DNA of 64,000 nucleotides, taken from Sedimentimonas flavescens (GTDB lineage Bacteria; Pseudomonadota; Alphaproteobacteria; Rhodobacterales; Rhodobacteraceae). The stretch is taken from positions 62,001 through 126,000 of the forward strand of contig NZ_JAHVAI010000006.1 of assembly GCF_019264375.1 (NCBI RefSeq), given 5' to 3'. Shown in pieces: positions 52,942-62,368 of this stretch. The translations under genes were made by a program, and so were the position numbers. Each line of letters starts with the position of its first letter. Positions within the stretch are counted from its first letter, which is position 1. The notes beneath the pieces are model-generated. The model searched no databases. It was not told where the DNA came from and saw nothing but the letters and a program-made list of their open reading frames with translations.

Positions 52942-55250
52942 CGCTTTTTCAACGCATCGAGCAGCGCCGCGCCGAACGCACCGGTATCGCCACCCTTCGG
53001 ACCGGCCTGCATCGGCCCACGCGGCGCCTTGCCCTTGGGCGCGCCCTTGTTGGCATCCCGCGCGGCGCGGTCCTCCTTGGCGCTGGTGCCGCCGTCCTTG
53101 CGCATGGTCAGGCCGATGCGCTTGCGCGGCACGTCCACCTCGGTCACGCGCACCTTCACCACGTCGCCCGCTTTCACCACCTCATGCGGGTCTTTGATGA
53201 AACGGTCGGCCAGCTGGCTGACATGAACCAGCCCGTCCTGATGCACTCCGATATCGACGAAGGCGCCAAAGGCCGCGACATTGGTGACGGTGCCTTCCAG
53301 CACCATGCCCGGTTTGAGGTCGGTGATCTCCTCGACGCCATCCGTGAAGGTCGCGGTGACAAAGCTCGGGCGCGGGTCGCGGCCGGGTTTTTCCAGTTCG
53401 GACAGGATGTCGCGCACGGTTGGCAGGCCGAAGCTTGCATCAACGAAATCCTCGGCGCGCAGGCGTTTGAGCGTCGCGCTGTCGCCCATCAGGGCGCGAA
53501 TGTCGCGCCCGCAGGCCTTCACGATGCGGCGGGCGACGTCATAGGCCTCGGGGTGGACGGCCGAGGCATCGAGCGGCTCGGCCCCGTCGCGGATACGCAG
53601 AAAGCCCGCGCATTGCTCGAACGCGCGGGGGCCAAGGCGCGCGACCTTCAGCAGATCGCGCCGCGCGGCAAAGGCGCCGTTCGCGTCGCGATGGGCCACG
53701 ATGGCTTCGGCCAGCCCCGGCCCAAGGCCCGAGACATGCGCGAGAAGCGGCGCCGAGGCAGTGTTGAGATCCACACCCACCGCGTTCACCGCATCCTCGA
53801 CCACGGCCTCAAGCGAGCGCCCAAGCCGGTGCTGATCGACGTCATGCTGATACTGGCCGACACCGATCGACTTCGGCTCGATCTTCACCAGTTCCGCGAG
53901 CGGGTCTTGCAGGCGCCGTGCGATCGACACGGCGCCGCGCAGGCTCACGTCTAGGTCGGGGAATTCACGCGCCGCCAGTTCCGAGGCCGAATAGACCGAG
54001 GCCCCGGCCTCGGACACCACCACCTTGGTCGGCGCCTTGACGGAGGCGGGCAGCGCGCGGATCAGATCGGCCACCATGCGTTCGGTCTCGCGGCTGGCTG
54101 TGCCGTTGCCGATGGCGATCAGCTCGACCCCGTGGCGCGCGATCAGTGTCATCAGCGCCGCCTGTGCGCCGCGCAGATCGTTCTTGGGCTGGAACGGATA
54201 GACCGTCGTCGTCTCGACCACCTTGCCGGTCGCATCGACCACGGCGACCTTGACGCCGGTGCGGATTCCGGGGTCTAGGCCAAGCGTCGGGCGCGCGCCT
54301 GCCGGTGCGGCCAGCAGCAGATCCTTGAGGTTACGGGCGAAAACCTGAATGGCCTCATCCTGTGCCCGGCCGCGCAGATCGCCTAGCAGGTCAAGCATCA
54401 TCGACAGGCTCAGCTTGACGCGCCAGGTCCAGCCCGCCGCAGCCCGCAACCAAGCATCGGCCTTGCCGGTGCCGCGCGCCTCAAGCGCCGCGGCGACCAT
54501 CGCCTCGGCCCGCGCGACGCCCTCTTCGTCGGGGGCGATGTCCAGCGTCACGACCCCTTCGTTCGAGGCCCGCAGCATCGCCAGCGCACGGTGCGAGGGT
54601 ACATCCGCCCACCGCTCGCGATGGTCAAAATAGTCAGAGAACTTGGCACCCTTGTCTTCCTGCCCGGCGATGACCTTTGCCGTCAGCAGAGCCTCTTTCT
54701 GCAGGAAGGCACGCAGATCGCCCAGAAGCGCGGCGTTCTCGGTCAGGCCCTCGGCCACGATGTCGCGCGCGCCGGTCAGGGCATCCTTGACCGTGGGCAC
54801 CGCCTCGGACAGGTAGCTTGCGGCCAGCGCCTCCGGGTCTGCGGCGCGGTCAGAGAGGATCGCCTCGACCAGCGGGCCAAGCCCGTTTTCCCGCGCGATC
54901 ATCGCCTTGGTGCGGCGCTTGGGCTTGTAGGGCCGGTAGATGTCCTCCAGCGCCGCCTTGGTCTCGGCCTGCTGGATCTGACGCGCAAGCTCGTCGGTCA
55001 GCTTGTCCTGCTCGGAGATCGACTTGAGGATCGCCGCGCGCCGCGCCTCCATCTCGCGCAGATAGCCGAGGCGCTCGGCCAACAGGCGCAGTTGCGTGTC
55101 ATCCAGCCCCCCGGTGACTTCCTTGCGGTAACGCGCAACGAACGGAACGGTCGCACCTTCGTCCAGCAGGGCGGTCGCGGCGCGGACCTGCTCGGGGCGC
55201 GCGCCGATGTCTTTGGCGATGGTCTGGGCAATGCGCTGTTCGGTTTCCAA
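52938..55250 (-). CDS. tex: RNA-binding transcription accessory protein Tex
   Basis: Tex is a conserved nucleic-acid-binding protein related to Spt6. The 770-residue product has the N-terminal helical Tex region ([34 protein letters not shown]), a YqgF-like domain ([37 protein letters not shown]), a helix-hairpin-helix pair ([20 protein letters not shown]) and a C-terminal S1 domain ([29 protein letters not shown]) with a basic tail. The start was set at TTG 55250, with GAGGA at 5-nt spacing and an N-terminus [16 protein letters not shown] in register with family starts. A TTG at 55307 would add 19 proline/alanine-rich residues without a ribosome binding site. Confidence 0.93.
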   Translation of the reverse strand: METEQRIAQTIAKDIGARPEQVRAATALLDEGATVPFVARYRKEVTGGLDDTQLRLLAERLGYLREMEARRAAILKSISEQDKLTDELARQIQQAETKAALEDIYRPYKPKRRTKAMIARENGLGPLVEAILSDRAADPEALAASYLSEAVPTVKDALTGARDIVAEGLTENAALLGDLRAFLQKEALLTAKVIAGQEDKGAKFSDYFDHRERWADVPSHRALAMLRASNEGVVTLDIAPDEEGVARAEAMVAAALEARGTGKADAWLRAAAGWTWRVKLSLSMMLDLLGDLRGRAQDEAIQVFARNLKDLLLAAPAGARPTLGLDPGIRTGVKVAVVDATGKVVETTTVYPFQPKNDLRGAQAALMTLIARHGVELIAIGNGTASRETERMVADLIRALPASVKAPTKVVVSEAGASVYSASELAAREFPDLDVSLRGAVSIARRLQDPLAELVKIEPKSIGVGQYQHDVDQHRLGRSLEAVVEDAVNAVGVDLNTASAPLLAHVSGLGPGLAEAIVAHRDANGAFAARRDLLKVARLGPRAFEQCAGFLRIRDGAEPLDASAVHPEAYDVARRIVKACGRDIRALMGDSATLKRLRAEDFVDASFGLPTVRDILSELEKPGRDPRPSFVTATFTDGVEEITDLKPGMVLEGTVTNVAAFGAFVDIGVHQDGLVHVSQLADRFIKDPHEVVKAGDVVKVRVTEVDVPRKRIGLTMRKDGGTSAKEDRAARDANKGAPKGKAPRGPMQAGPKGGDTGAFGAALLDALKKR

Positions 55251-55316
55251 GGCTGTCCTCCCGGCTGGCTGGGCAGCCTTCTTAGCGGGCGGCGGCGGCC
55301 GGGCCAAGAGGGCAGA

Positions 55317-57452
55317 TCAGGGCTGCGCCTGCGGGGCTGAGAAACTCTCCATCAGCGCAGCGAAAGCCGCGCGCTCGGCGCGGCTGCGCGCTAGCAGCGC
55401 GCGCGAGGCCGCCAGCGGTCCGTCCTCGGCACTTGGCGTGTCTGAGTAAAGCGCCAGCAACTGCCGCTGCGCCTCGGTTCCCTCTTGCGCAACCGCATCC
55501 CAGTCGGCGCTGCGCCAGGCGGCCGCACGCGCACCATCCGTATCGCCCGCCTGCATGAAGGCGTTGCGCGCCAGCGCATACTGCCCCATCAGCGCCGCTG
55601 CCTGCGCGCGCAAGCCCGACGCCTGTGCACCGTCGAGCGCCCCAAGATGCGCCAGCGCCGCCGGGCCATCGCCATCCTGCAGCGCCGCGCGCGCCAAAAG
55701 CAGGCGCCCCTCTTCGACCTGACCGAGCGCCCCCAAACTCGCCCGTGCAGCCGGAGCAAACCCCTGATCGAGCAACCTCTCGGCAAGGTGCAGGCGTGTG
55801 CCCTTTGGCAGTTCGGCCGCCTCAATCATGGCCCGCTGCGCATAGAAAGCGCGCAGGAACAGGGCATCGTCGGGCACATCGGACAATTGTCCGATCAGAT
55901 CGGCGGTGGTTGTAACGCGCAACGTCTCGTCGGTCGCTTCGGGCCAGCCAGCGAGCGCGGCAAAGGCCGGATCGAACCGTCCGACCGAACCAAGCCCGAG
56001 GATCTGCGCGCGCAAAACGGCAACCCCCTTTGCGGAGGGCAGCAGCTCAACCGCCAGCGCCTCGGCCTGCGAAATGGTGCCGTCATCCATCGCCTCACCC
56101 CTCGCAAAGCGCCCCTCGACAAGCTGGATCAGCGCATCGACCGCGCTTTCCTGATTGCTCCGCATCAACTCGACCAGCTTGCTCTCGGGCATCTCGCCAA
56201 GCTGCGCACCGATCAGCCCGAGCGGCGCCGAAACCTCGGCCGGGGCGCGTTCGAGCGCCTTCCAAACCGCCTGCGCGGCATCCTCGGCACCAAGCGCGAT
56301 CAGCCGATCGGCAAGCCGCCGCGCAATCACGGTGCGCAATCCCGGCGGCAGCGCGGCATTGGCGCGCAATACCGCCCCCAGATCGTAATCCCACCGCGAC
56401 GGTGTGCCGCGCGCACCAAGCAGCGCCCAAAGCGCGACCTTGCCGTTGCACTTCCCCATCGTCAGGATCGCTTTTGCGTCGGGGCGTGGCAGATCCTCAA
56501 CCACCGCTGCCATGAATTCGAGCGCGCGCGTCGTGTCGCTTGGCGCCGCGAGCGAGCGCAAGAGCAAACGCGCCTCGGCCCCGAAACCAAGCGCGACATA
56601 GACCCGCGCCAGGGCCACGACCTGATCGGGCTGCGGCTTGTCGAACTCGCCCAGAAGGCCGTTGCGCGCCGCGGCGATCTGCTCGGCCGGGGGCCTGTCA
56701 TCAAGCCAGGCCGCCGCATCGAACAACCCGTCAGGCAGGCAGCTCTCACCATGGTCGGAAACCATCGGCTGATCCGAGGGGCCGACCCCGGCGCGATCGA
56801 ACGCGGTTTCGGAATGCAGCGCGAGATGGTCGCCGATCTCCGCCGGGGGCTGTGGCGGGGCAACGGGTATCTCGGGCAGGCGCATCGCCGCAGGGTCAAC
56901 ATGGATCAGCCCCTGCGACGCGGCTCGCCCGATCTGGCGCAGCAGATCCTCTTCGGCGGCGCGGATGCGGCGATCTGGTTGCGGCAGGGCGAGGGCGGGT
57001 TCGGGCAGTTCCGACCTGCCGGGGGCCTCAAACGCCCGAAACCGTTCGGAATAGGACGGCAGAGCAGGGCGCGGAAACGGAGCGACATGCGGCTCAGGCG
57101 CCTCGCGAAAGTCGATCACAACGGCGCCATCCGCGGTCTCGAACGCGGTGGCCTCCACACCCTCGGCCACGCTTATCGAGACATCCGATCTGCCGGGAAG
57201 CGCAGCCACATCGGTAACGCGGGTGCGCGGGATCAGCCGAAAGACCGCGCTCAGATCATAGCCATCGACCGGGCCATCTGGGCGCAGCGTGTAGACGCCG
57301 TCCGCATGATCGAGCCCCCACCCCATCCCCGACGGAAGGGGAAACACCAGCCGCGTGAACCCCTCATGCTCGCCCGAGCGCACCGCCACTGGCTCTGCCA
57401 AGGCCGACGAGGCCAGCGCCAGCACAAGCGCGATCAAGGCCGTGCGGATCAT
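55317..57452 (-). CDS. Periplasmic protein of unknown function encoded with motA
   Basis: The 711-residue protein has a signal peptide (1-19, ending ALA). Residues 21-117 form a beta-rich domain resembling AMIN domains (VAVRSGEHEGFTRLVFPLP; DVSISVAEGVEATAFETADGAVVIDFR). A proline-rich linker (118-160) and a long alanine/leucine-rich helical region from about 250 to the end, looking like TPR/Sel1-type solenoid repeats, follow. Only two cysteines are seen. The gene overlaps motA by 4 nt, so it is made with the stator. AMIN domains bind peptidoglycan, so a scaffold around the motor, comparable in place to rhizobial MotC, is plausible but unproven. Confidence 0.85.
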   Translation of the reverse strand: MIRTALIALVLALASSALAEPVAVRSGEHEGFTRLVFPLPSGMGWGLDHADGVYTLRPDGPVDGYDLSAVFRLIPRTRVTDVAALPGRSDVSISVAEGVEATAFETADGAVVIDFREAPEPHVAPFPRPALPSYSERFRAFEAPGRSELPEPALALPQPDRRIRAAEEDLLRQIGRAASQGLIHVDPAAMRLPEIPVAPPQPPAEIGDHLALHSETAFDRAGVGPSDQPMVSDHGESCLPDGLFDAAAWLDDRPPAEQIAAARNGLLGEFDKPQPDQVVALARVYVALGFGAEARLLLRSLAAPSDTTRALEFMAAVVEDLPRPDAKAILTMGKCNGKVALWALLGARGTPSRWDYDLGAVLRANAALPPGLRTVIARRLADRLIALGAEDAAQAVWKALERAPAEVSAPLGLIGAQLGEMPESKLVELMRSNQESAVDALIQLVEGRFARGEAMDDGTISQAEALAVELLPSAKGVAVLRAQILGLGSVGRFDPAFAALAGWPEATDETLRVTTTADLIGQLSDVPDDALFLRAFYAQRAMIEAAELPKGTRLHLAERLLDQGFAPAARASLGALGQVEEGRLLLARAALQDGDGPAALAHLGALDGAQASGLRAQAAALMGQYALARNAFMQAGDTDGARAAAWRSADWDAVAQEGTEAQRQLLALYSDTPSAEDGPLAASRALLARSRAERAAFAALMESFSAPQAQP

Positions 57453-58318
57453 GCTGCCTCCGCCTTCACGGCCTTCAGCGCATCTTCGAGTTCCGAGAAA
57501 CTCGGGCGGATGTGATGCGGCGTGTTCTGGCGCCCGACCTCGATGCAGATATTGGTGGCGTGGTTGTGCAGATTGGCCACCAGCACCTCGCGGATCAGCT
57601 TGTAGAAATGGCTGTCCTCGTCGATGACCGCCTTGATTCGGGTCGCGAAGGGCGCGATGAACCCGTAGGCCAGAAACACGCCCAGAAACGTGCCCACCAA
57701 GGCGCCACCGATCATCTTGCCCAGGATCTCGGGCGGCTGGTCGATCGAGCCCATGGTCTTGATCACCCCAAGCACCGCCGCGACGATACCAAGCGCGGGC
57801 ATCGCATCGGCCACGGACTGCATAGCATGGCTTGAATGCATCGCGTGGTGGTAGTTCGCCTCAAGCTGCTTCTCGAGCACCTCTTCGACCTGATGCGGAT
57901 CGTCGTAATTCATCGAAGCCGAGCGCAGCGTGTCGCAGATCAGATCGACCGCCTCGTGGTCATGCGCGATCTTGGGATAGCGACCGAAGATCGACGAGGC
58001 CTCGGGCGCCTCGATATGCTCCTCCACCGCGACGGGGTTCTGCCGTGCCAGCCGGATCAACTCGAACAGCAGGCACAGCAGATCGCGGTAATCCGAGGGT
58101 TTCCACTTCGGCCCCTTGAACACCTTGCCGACCGATTTCAGCGTGTGCTTGATCGCGGCGGTGTCGTTCGACAGCACGAACGAGCCCGCCGCCGCCCCCC
58201 CGATCATGATCATCTCGAAGGGCAGGGATTTGAGGATGATCCCCATCTTGCCGCCGGCTGCGACATAGCCGCCGAACACCATGGCAAAGATGATGACGAT
58301 GCCGATTATCCCGATCAT
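57449..58318 (-). CDS. motA: Flagellar stator protein MotA
   Basis: MotA forms the proton channel of the stator with MotB and pushes on FliG. The 289-residue protein has four membrane segments (two at 1-50, then about 170-190 and 203-225). It shows the cytoplasmic loop with LLCLLFELIRLARQNPVAVEEHIE (conserved charged residues) and the DAMPALGIVAAVLGVIKTMG and LGVFLAYGFIAPFA stretches with the functional prolines. It is 60 nt downstream of motE and overlaps the 711-residue gene by 4 nt. motB lies 33 kb away. Confidence 0.96.
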   Translation of the reverse strand: MIGIIGIVIIFAMVFGGYVAAGGKMGIILKSLPFEMIMIGGAAAGSFVLSNDTAAIKHTLKSVGKVFKGPKWKPSDYRDLLCLLFELIRLARQNPVAVEEHIEAPEASSIFGRYPKIAHDHEAVDLICDTLRSASMNYDDPHQVEEVLEKQLEANYHHAMHSSHAMQSVADAMPALGIVAAVLGVIKTMGSIDQPPEILGKMIGGALVGTFLGVFLAYGFIAPFATRIKAVIDEDSHFYKLIREVLVANLHNHATNICIEVGRQNTPHHIRPSFSELEDALKAVKAEAA

Positions 58319-58378
58319 GCGCGGACTCCATCGTTTGCGCGATCCTGCCCCGGCAGGATTAAGAAAGGCCTGCCTCGG

Positions 58379-58939
58379 TCAGTTTTTCGGTGCATTGGCA
58401 TTGCGCCCCGCCAGAACGACGCTGATCGTGTAAGCGGTCTTCGGCTCCAGCCCCGCCAGCACCGCCGCCGCCGCATCGGGGCGCATCCTCGCCAGGAAGC
58501 CGGCAGCGAATTCCGGCGCCATCTCGGCGAACAGGGGCGCGGCCTCTTTCGGTTTCATGTTCTCGTAAAGCGTGATGAGCCGCGCGACATCCTCTTCGGC
58601 GGCGCCATCCGCGATCGCGACGGTGCGCGCGAGCTTTTCTTCAGCGGCGATCAGATCCGCCAGGCGCTCCTCAATCGCCTGCTGCGCAAGGTTCTGGGCC
58701 TGTTCGCGATCCGCCAAACGCCCCTCCCGTTCGATGAGCCCCTGCTCGCGCGCCCGCAGATCCGCGAGCAACGCCATGGCGCCGCCATCAGCCGGACACT
58801 CCGACGCGGCCTCGGCGGGGGCGCGGGCGAAAGCGGCACCGACACCGACCCCGAACCGGATCAACGCAGACCCAAGGAACAGGACCGCGATGAAGGCGAG
58901 CCCCCCGCGCGCCGCCTTGCCGCGCCGCCGGGCGGTCAT
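58379..58939 (-). CDS. motE: MotE-family flagellar protein
   Basis: The 186-residue protein has an N-terminal membrane anchor (about 12-36), a periplasmic coiled coil (55-110; REQGLIEREGRLADREQAQNLAQQAIEERL) and a C-terminal MgtE-N-like helical domain (LITLYENMKPKEAAPLFAEM; FLARMRPDAAAAVLAGLEP). This is the MotE layout known from rhizobial flagellar operons, where it acts as a periplasmic motility factor. It lies between fliL and motA and overlaps the upstream gene by 4 nt. It is exported with its anchor retained, as the hydrophobic stretch lacks a clear cleavage site. Confidence 0.85.
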   Translation of the reverse strand: MTARRRGKAARGGLAFIAVLFLGSALIRFGVGVGAAFARAPAEAASECPADGGAMALLADLRAREQGLIEREGRLADREQAQNLAQQAIEERLADLIAAEEKLARTVAIADGAAEEDVARLITLYENMKPKEAAPLFAEMAPEFAAGFLARMRPDAAAAVLAGLEPKTAYTISVVLAGRNANAPKN

Positions 58940-59292
58940 TCCGCGCCCTCCAGATCGCCACGCGCGCGACGGCGCGCGACCCGGTGGCGGCGCCCCTCGC
59001 CCTCTGCGCCTGGCAGATCGTGCAGCGAGGCCAGCATCAGCTCCAGCCGCTCGGCGCCCTGTTCGGCGCGCAGCGTCAGGGCCGAAAGCTGCTCGGCCGA
59101 GGCTGAGGCCGTCGCCTGCGCATTTTGCAGCGCCCGCGTCATGTCATCGACCTGCGCCGAAAGCACCGCGATGGCGCCCCCCATCCCCGATTCGAGCCGG
59201 TTGAAACGCTGCAAACGCCGCGACAGGACGATGCAGTAGATCCCCGCCCCAAGCGCCGCGAGCCCCAGCAACATATCCGAGATAAACTCCAT
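58936..59292 (-). CDS. Small membrane-anchored coiled-coil protein in the fliL-motA operon
   Basis: The 118-residue protein has an N-terminal membrane helix (residues 5-25), then a predicted coiled coil (about 27-95; RRLQRFNRLESGMGGAIAVLSAQVDDMTRAL) and a basic arginine-rich tail. It resembles the uncharacterised DUF6468-type proteins found in alphaproteobacterial flagellar operons, though I am not certain of that assignment. It lies 10 nt after fliL and overlaps motE, so it very likely serves motility. Confidence 0.7.
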   Translation of the reverse strand: MEFISDMLLGLAALGAGIYCIVLSRRLQRFNRLESGMGGAIAVLSAQVDDMTRALQNAQATASASAEQLSALTLRAEQGAERLELMLASLHDLPGAEGEGRRHRVARRRARGDLEGAE

Positions 59293-59302
59293 CGCGGTCT
59301 CC

Positions 59303-59782
59303 TCAGTTCAGCACGAATTCGATGACGAGCAGGTCGCGCACCCGGCCCTCGCCCACAACGATCTGCACCCGGCGCAGCATTTGCGCGCGCAGCCGGATCA
59401 ACGCTGTCGGGTCTTCCAGTTCGGCCACGTCGACCGCGCGCAAATAGCCGTTCAGAACATCCATCACCCGCGGCTTGAGGTGCTCGACATCGGCCTGGTA
59501 GGCCAGCGGCACCTCCAGCTGCGCGTTGAACCGCAGGTGCCGCGCGGCGGTTCCACCCAGGGAAACCACCATCGGATCGAGCGGCACGAAGACCACCTCG
59601 GGCAGTGCCTCAGGGGTCTCGCCAGGCGGCTCGGCGGTGTGAGGCGCGCCGAGAATCAGGCCGGAATAGACCGCGTAGAACGCCCCGCCTCCGAGCCCGA
59701 GCATCAGCACAAGCCCGATCAGGAGCGGCAGTTTCGATCTCTTCTTCGGGGTTTCCTCCCCGGCGGTGTCGGTCTCGGCCAT
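59303..59782 (-). CDS. fliL: Flagellar basal body-associated protein FliL
   Basis: FliL surrounds the stator and supports torque and swarming. The 159-residue protein has a short charged cytoplasmic N-terminus, one membrane span (about 20-40; LPLLIGLVLMLGLGGGAFYAV) and a periplasmic SPFH-like domain (VVFVPLDPMVVSLGG; RHLRFNAQLEVPL; then LLVIEFVLN at the end). The start at MAETDTAG was preferred over an in-frame non-ATG extension. It is the first gene of the minus-strand fliL-motA unit, divergent from fliF. Confidence 0.94.
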   Translation of the reverse strand: MAETDTAGEETPKKRSKLPLLIGLVLMLGLGGGAFYAVYSGLILGAPHTAEPPGETPEALPEVVFVPLDPMVVSLGGTAARHLRFNAQLEVPLAYQADVEHLKPRVMDVLNGYLRAVDVAELEDPTALIRLRAQMLRRVQIVVGEGRVRDLLVIEFVLN

Positions 59783-59827
59783 GGCAAACCCCGTGTCGTG
59801 TCCTCCCTGGCTATAACCCCGCAGCAA

Positions 59828-59842
59828 CTAACCGATTATTAA
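59828..59842. promoter_or_regulatory. CtrA-like box in the fliL-fliF divergent region
   Basis: CTAA-CCGATTA-TTAA differs from TTAA-N7-TTAA by one base and keeps the AACC that often follows the first half-site. It lies 46-60 nt upstream of the fliL start and 62-76 nt upstream of the fliF start, so it could serve either operon. Confidence 0.6.
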
Positions 59843-59903
59843 GGGCAATCGCCGAAGGATGCTCCGGACGACCGGGCAGAAGCCCACGCAGCGGAGGTGC
59901 GTC

Positions 59904-61508
59904 TTGCAACAGCTCTTGACCGTCTGGCAGGCCCTCGACACAAGCCGTCGCATCATCGTGGGCGGCATTACGGCCCTTGTCTTCGCAGCGGTTCTGAGCC
60001 TGTCTGCCATGGCCTCGAAACCCGCGATGGCGTTGCTTTACGCGGGGCTCGAAGGCGCGCAGGCGGGCGAGATCGTCAGCGCGCTCGAGCAGCGCGGCGC
60101 GCTCTATGAGGTGCGCGGCGATTCGATCTATGTCGAGGCACCACGACGCGACGAACTGCGCATGACCCTGGCCGCCGAGGGGCTGCCCGCGACCGGCGGC
60201 GCAGGATACGAACTGCTCGATTCGCTTTCAGGGTTCGGGACCACCTCGCAGATGTTCGACGCCGCCTACTGGCGCGCAAAAGAGGGTGAACTGGCCCGTA
60301 CCATCGTATCGAACCCCGCGATTCGTGTGGCGCGCGTGCATATCGCCGCGCCCCCCGCGCAATCCTTCCGCAAGGATCTGCATCCGACCGCTTCGGTGAC
60401 CATCCAGACCGCCACAGGGGGTCTGTCCGCGCAGCACGCAAAGGCCTTGCGCTACCTCGTCGCCTCGGCGGTGGCCGGGATGCGCCCCGAGGATGTCTCG
60501 GTCATCGATGGCGCGGGCGGGCTGATCGCCTCGGGCGAGGAGGATAGCGGCGCGCAGGGCGGCGAGGACCGGGCGGCCGAGTTGAAGCGCAATGTCGAGC
60601 GCCTGCTTGAGGCGCTCGTGGGTTACGGCAATGCGGTTGTCGAACTGTCGGTCGAGACCGTGACCGAGCGCGAGGCGATCACTGAGCGCCGCTTTGACCC
60701 TGACGGGCGCGTCGCCATCTCGACCGATACCGAGGAGCGCGCGAATAGTGCCAATGACAGCAAGGCGGGCGCGGTGACCGTGGCCTCGAACCTGCCTGAA
60801 GGTGACGCGGCGGTGGGTGGCCGGTCGCAAAGCAACGCCTCCGAGACGCGCGAGCGCACGAATTACGAAGTGTCGGAAACAACGCGCGAGGTGCTGCGCA
60901 GCCCCGGCGCGATCCGGCGGTTGAGCGTGGCGGTGCTGGTCGATGGCGTCGAAACCCTCGACGGCAACGGCGCCCCGCAATGGCAACCCCGCCCGGACGA
61001 AGAGTTGGAAGCGCTGCGCGCGCTGGTCGCCTCGGCGGTGGGGTTCGACGAGGCGCGCGGAGACGTCATCACCCTGCGCTCGATGGCCTTCGAGCCGCTG
61101 ACGGTTGCTGGCACCGAGGCCGGCGGCGGGCTTTTCGCCGGCGGGTTGGACATGATGCAGACGATCCAGCTTGCGGTTCTGGCCGTCGTTGTCCTGGGTC
61201 TTGGTATGTTCGTTCTGCGCCCGATCCTGATGCAGCCGCCGCGTGAACCGGCGCCGGGAGTGCCCGTGCTAGCACGTGGCTCGGCGCCAGCGGCGTTGAC
61301 CGGAGAGATAGCCGACGAAGAGATGCAGGGGGCCGATGCGCGCCCGGTGCAGGACGTCGCGCGCCGCGATCTGGCGATCACGCGCGAGCCGCCCGACGCC
61401 GTACCCGAAGACCCGGTGACCCGCCTCAAGCGCCTGATCGAGGAGCGGCAGACCGAGACTGTCGAGATCCTGCGCAACTGGATGGATGACAAGGAGCCAA
61501 CCGGATGA
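59904..61508 (+). CDS. fliF: Flagellar MS-ring protein FliF
   Basis: FliF builds the MS ring and houses the export gate. The 534-residue protein has an N-terminal span (about 18-38), ring-building motifs (ALLYAGLEGAQAGEIVSALEQRGALYEV; LAAEGLPATGGAGYELLDSLSGFGTTSQMFDAAYWRAKEGELARTI; SVTIQTATGGLSAQHAKAL), a second span (about 422-442) and a cytoplasmic tail that binds FliG (ENP-type end VEILRNWMDD). The start was set at TTG 59904 because GGAGG (59893-59897) lies at ideal spacing and the product then begins (M)QQLLTVWQALD. An ATG at 59859 lacks such a site. It overlaps fliH by 4 nt. Confidence 0.95.
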   Translation: MQQLLTVWQALDTSRRIIVGGITALVFAAVLSLSAMASKPAMALLYAGLEGAQAGEIVSALEQRGALYEVRGDSIYVEAPRRDELRMTLAAEGLPATGGAGYELLDSLSGFGTTSQMFDAAYWRAKEGELARTIVSNPAIRVARVHIAAPPAQSFRKDLHPTASVTIQTATGGLSAQHAKALRYLVASAVAGMRPEDVSVIDGAGGLIASGEEDSGAQGGEDRAAELKRNVERLLEALVGYGNAVVELSVETVTEREAITERRFDPDGRVAISTDTEERANSANDSKAGAVTVASNLPEGDAAVGGRSQSNASETRERTNYEVSETTREVLRSPGAIRRLSVAVLVDGVETLDGNGAPQWQPRPDEELEALRALVASAVGFDEARGDVITLRSMAFEPLTVAGTEAGGGLFAGGLDMMQTIQLAVLAVVVLGLGMFVLRPILMQPPREPAPGVPVLARGSAPAALTGEIADEEMQGADARPVQDVARRDLAITREPPDAVPEDPVTRLKRLIEERQTETVEILRNWMDDKEPTG

Positions 61509-62101
61509 CCTCGCGCCTCGCACTTCAGTCCTTCGAACCGGTCGGGGAAGCGCCGGAACAGTTCTCTCTGAGCCCAGTCGAGCTTGAGGAGCTGCGCCTG
61601 ACGGCCTTCGAAAAAGGCTATGCCGCAGGCTGGGATGACGCCTCGGCCGCGCAGGACAAGGAGCACGCGAAGTTCCTGGGCGAGATCGCGCAGAGCCTGC
61701 AGGATATGGCCTTCGGCTTTCAGGAAGCGCGCCAGCATCTGTTGGCGGCGATGCAACCCCTGCTGACCGGCATGACCGCGAAGGTCCTGCCCGCGATCGT
61801 GCGCCAGACGCTCGCCCCGATCGTGGCCGAGCAGTTGATGCCGCTGGCAGCCGAGCAAGCAGCGGCGCCAATCACGGTCACCGCCAACCCCGACGCCCTG
61901 CCCGATGTGCGCGAAGCAATCGGCACGATCGCCGGTCTGCCTCTGACCTTCCTGCCCGACCCTCTGCTGAGCGGCGGACAGGTGCAGTTGCGAATGGGAG
62001 AGGCCGAGACACGGATCGACCTCGATGGCGTCATCGCCCTGATCGGGGAAGCCGTCGCCACCTATCTGAATACCCAGCATGAGGACACCCCGCATGGATA
62101 A
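61505..62101 (+). CDS. fliH: Flagellar export regulator FliH-like protein
   Basis: The 198-residue protein begins TSRLALQSFEPVGE, has GYAAGWDDASAAQ and a long helical region (40-110), then a small C-terminal alpha/beta domain (ITVTANPDALPDVREAI and QLRMGEAETRIDLDGVI). That build, together with its place between fliF and fliN, fits FliH, the FliI ATPase regulator. Sequence conservation in this family is low, so position carries much of the weight. It overlaps both neighbours. Confidence 0.75.
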   Translation: MTSRLALQSFEPVGEAPEQFSLSPVELEELRLTAFEKGYAAGWDDASAAQDKEHAKFLGEIAQSLQDMAFGFQEARQHLLAAMQPLLTGMTAKVLPAIVRQTLAPIVAEQLMPLAAEQAAAPITVTANPDALPDVREAIGTIAGLPLTFLPDPLLSGGQVQLRMGEAETRIDLDGVIALIGEAVATYLNTQHEDTPHG

Positions 62102-62366
62102 CGCGGCCACGCCCGACGCCCCCGGAAACCCTTTCACCCAGGTTCCGATCGAAATCACGATCTCGGTCGGCCGCGCCCGGCCACTGATCCGCGACCTGCT
62201 GCGGATGAAGCGTGAAACGGTTCTGCCGCTCGACCGCCGCGTCGAAGACCCGGTCGAGCTGTTCGTGGGTGACAAGCTGATCGCGCGGGGCGAGCTGACC
62301 GAGACCGAGGGCGGTCAGCTCGCCGTCCGCCTGACCGAGGTCATCGATCTGCAAAACGGGCTCTGA
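62094..62366 (+). CDS. fliN: Flagellar motor switch protein FliN
   Basis: The 90-residue protein is a single SpoA domain: VPIEITISVGRARPLIRDLLRMKRETVLPLDRRVEDPVELFVGDKLIARGEL, the FliN C-ring domain. It lacks the long N-terminal part of FliM. ATG at 62094 lies inside the end of fliH, giving an 8-nt overlap. It is followed 2 nt later by fliP. Confidence 0.95.
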   Translation: MDNAATPDAPGNPFTQVPIEITISVGRARPLIRDLLRMKRETVLPLDRRVEDPVELFVGDKLIARGELTETEGGQLAVRLTEVIDLQNGL

Positions 62367-62368
62367 GC

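Noticed and set aside
55485-57515. 676-codon plus-strand frame opposite the motA-linked gene
   Set aside because: Arginine/glutamine-rich antisense frame; the minus strand has signal peptide, normal start and coupling to motA.
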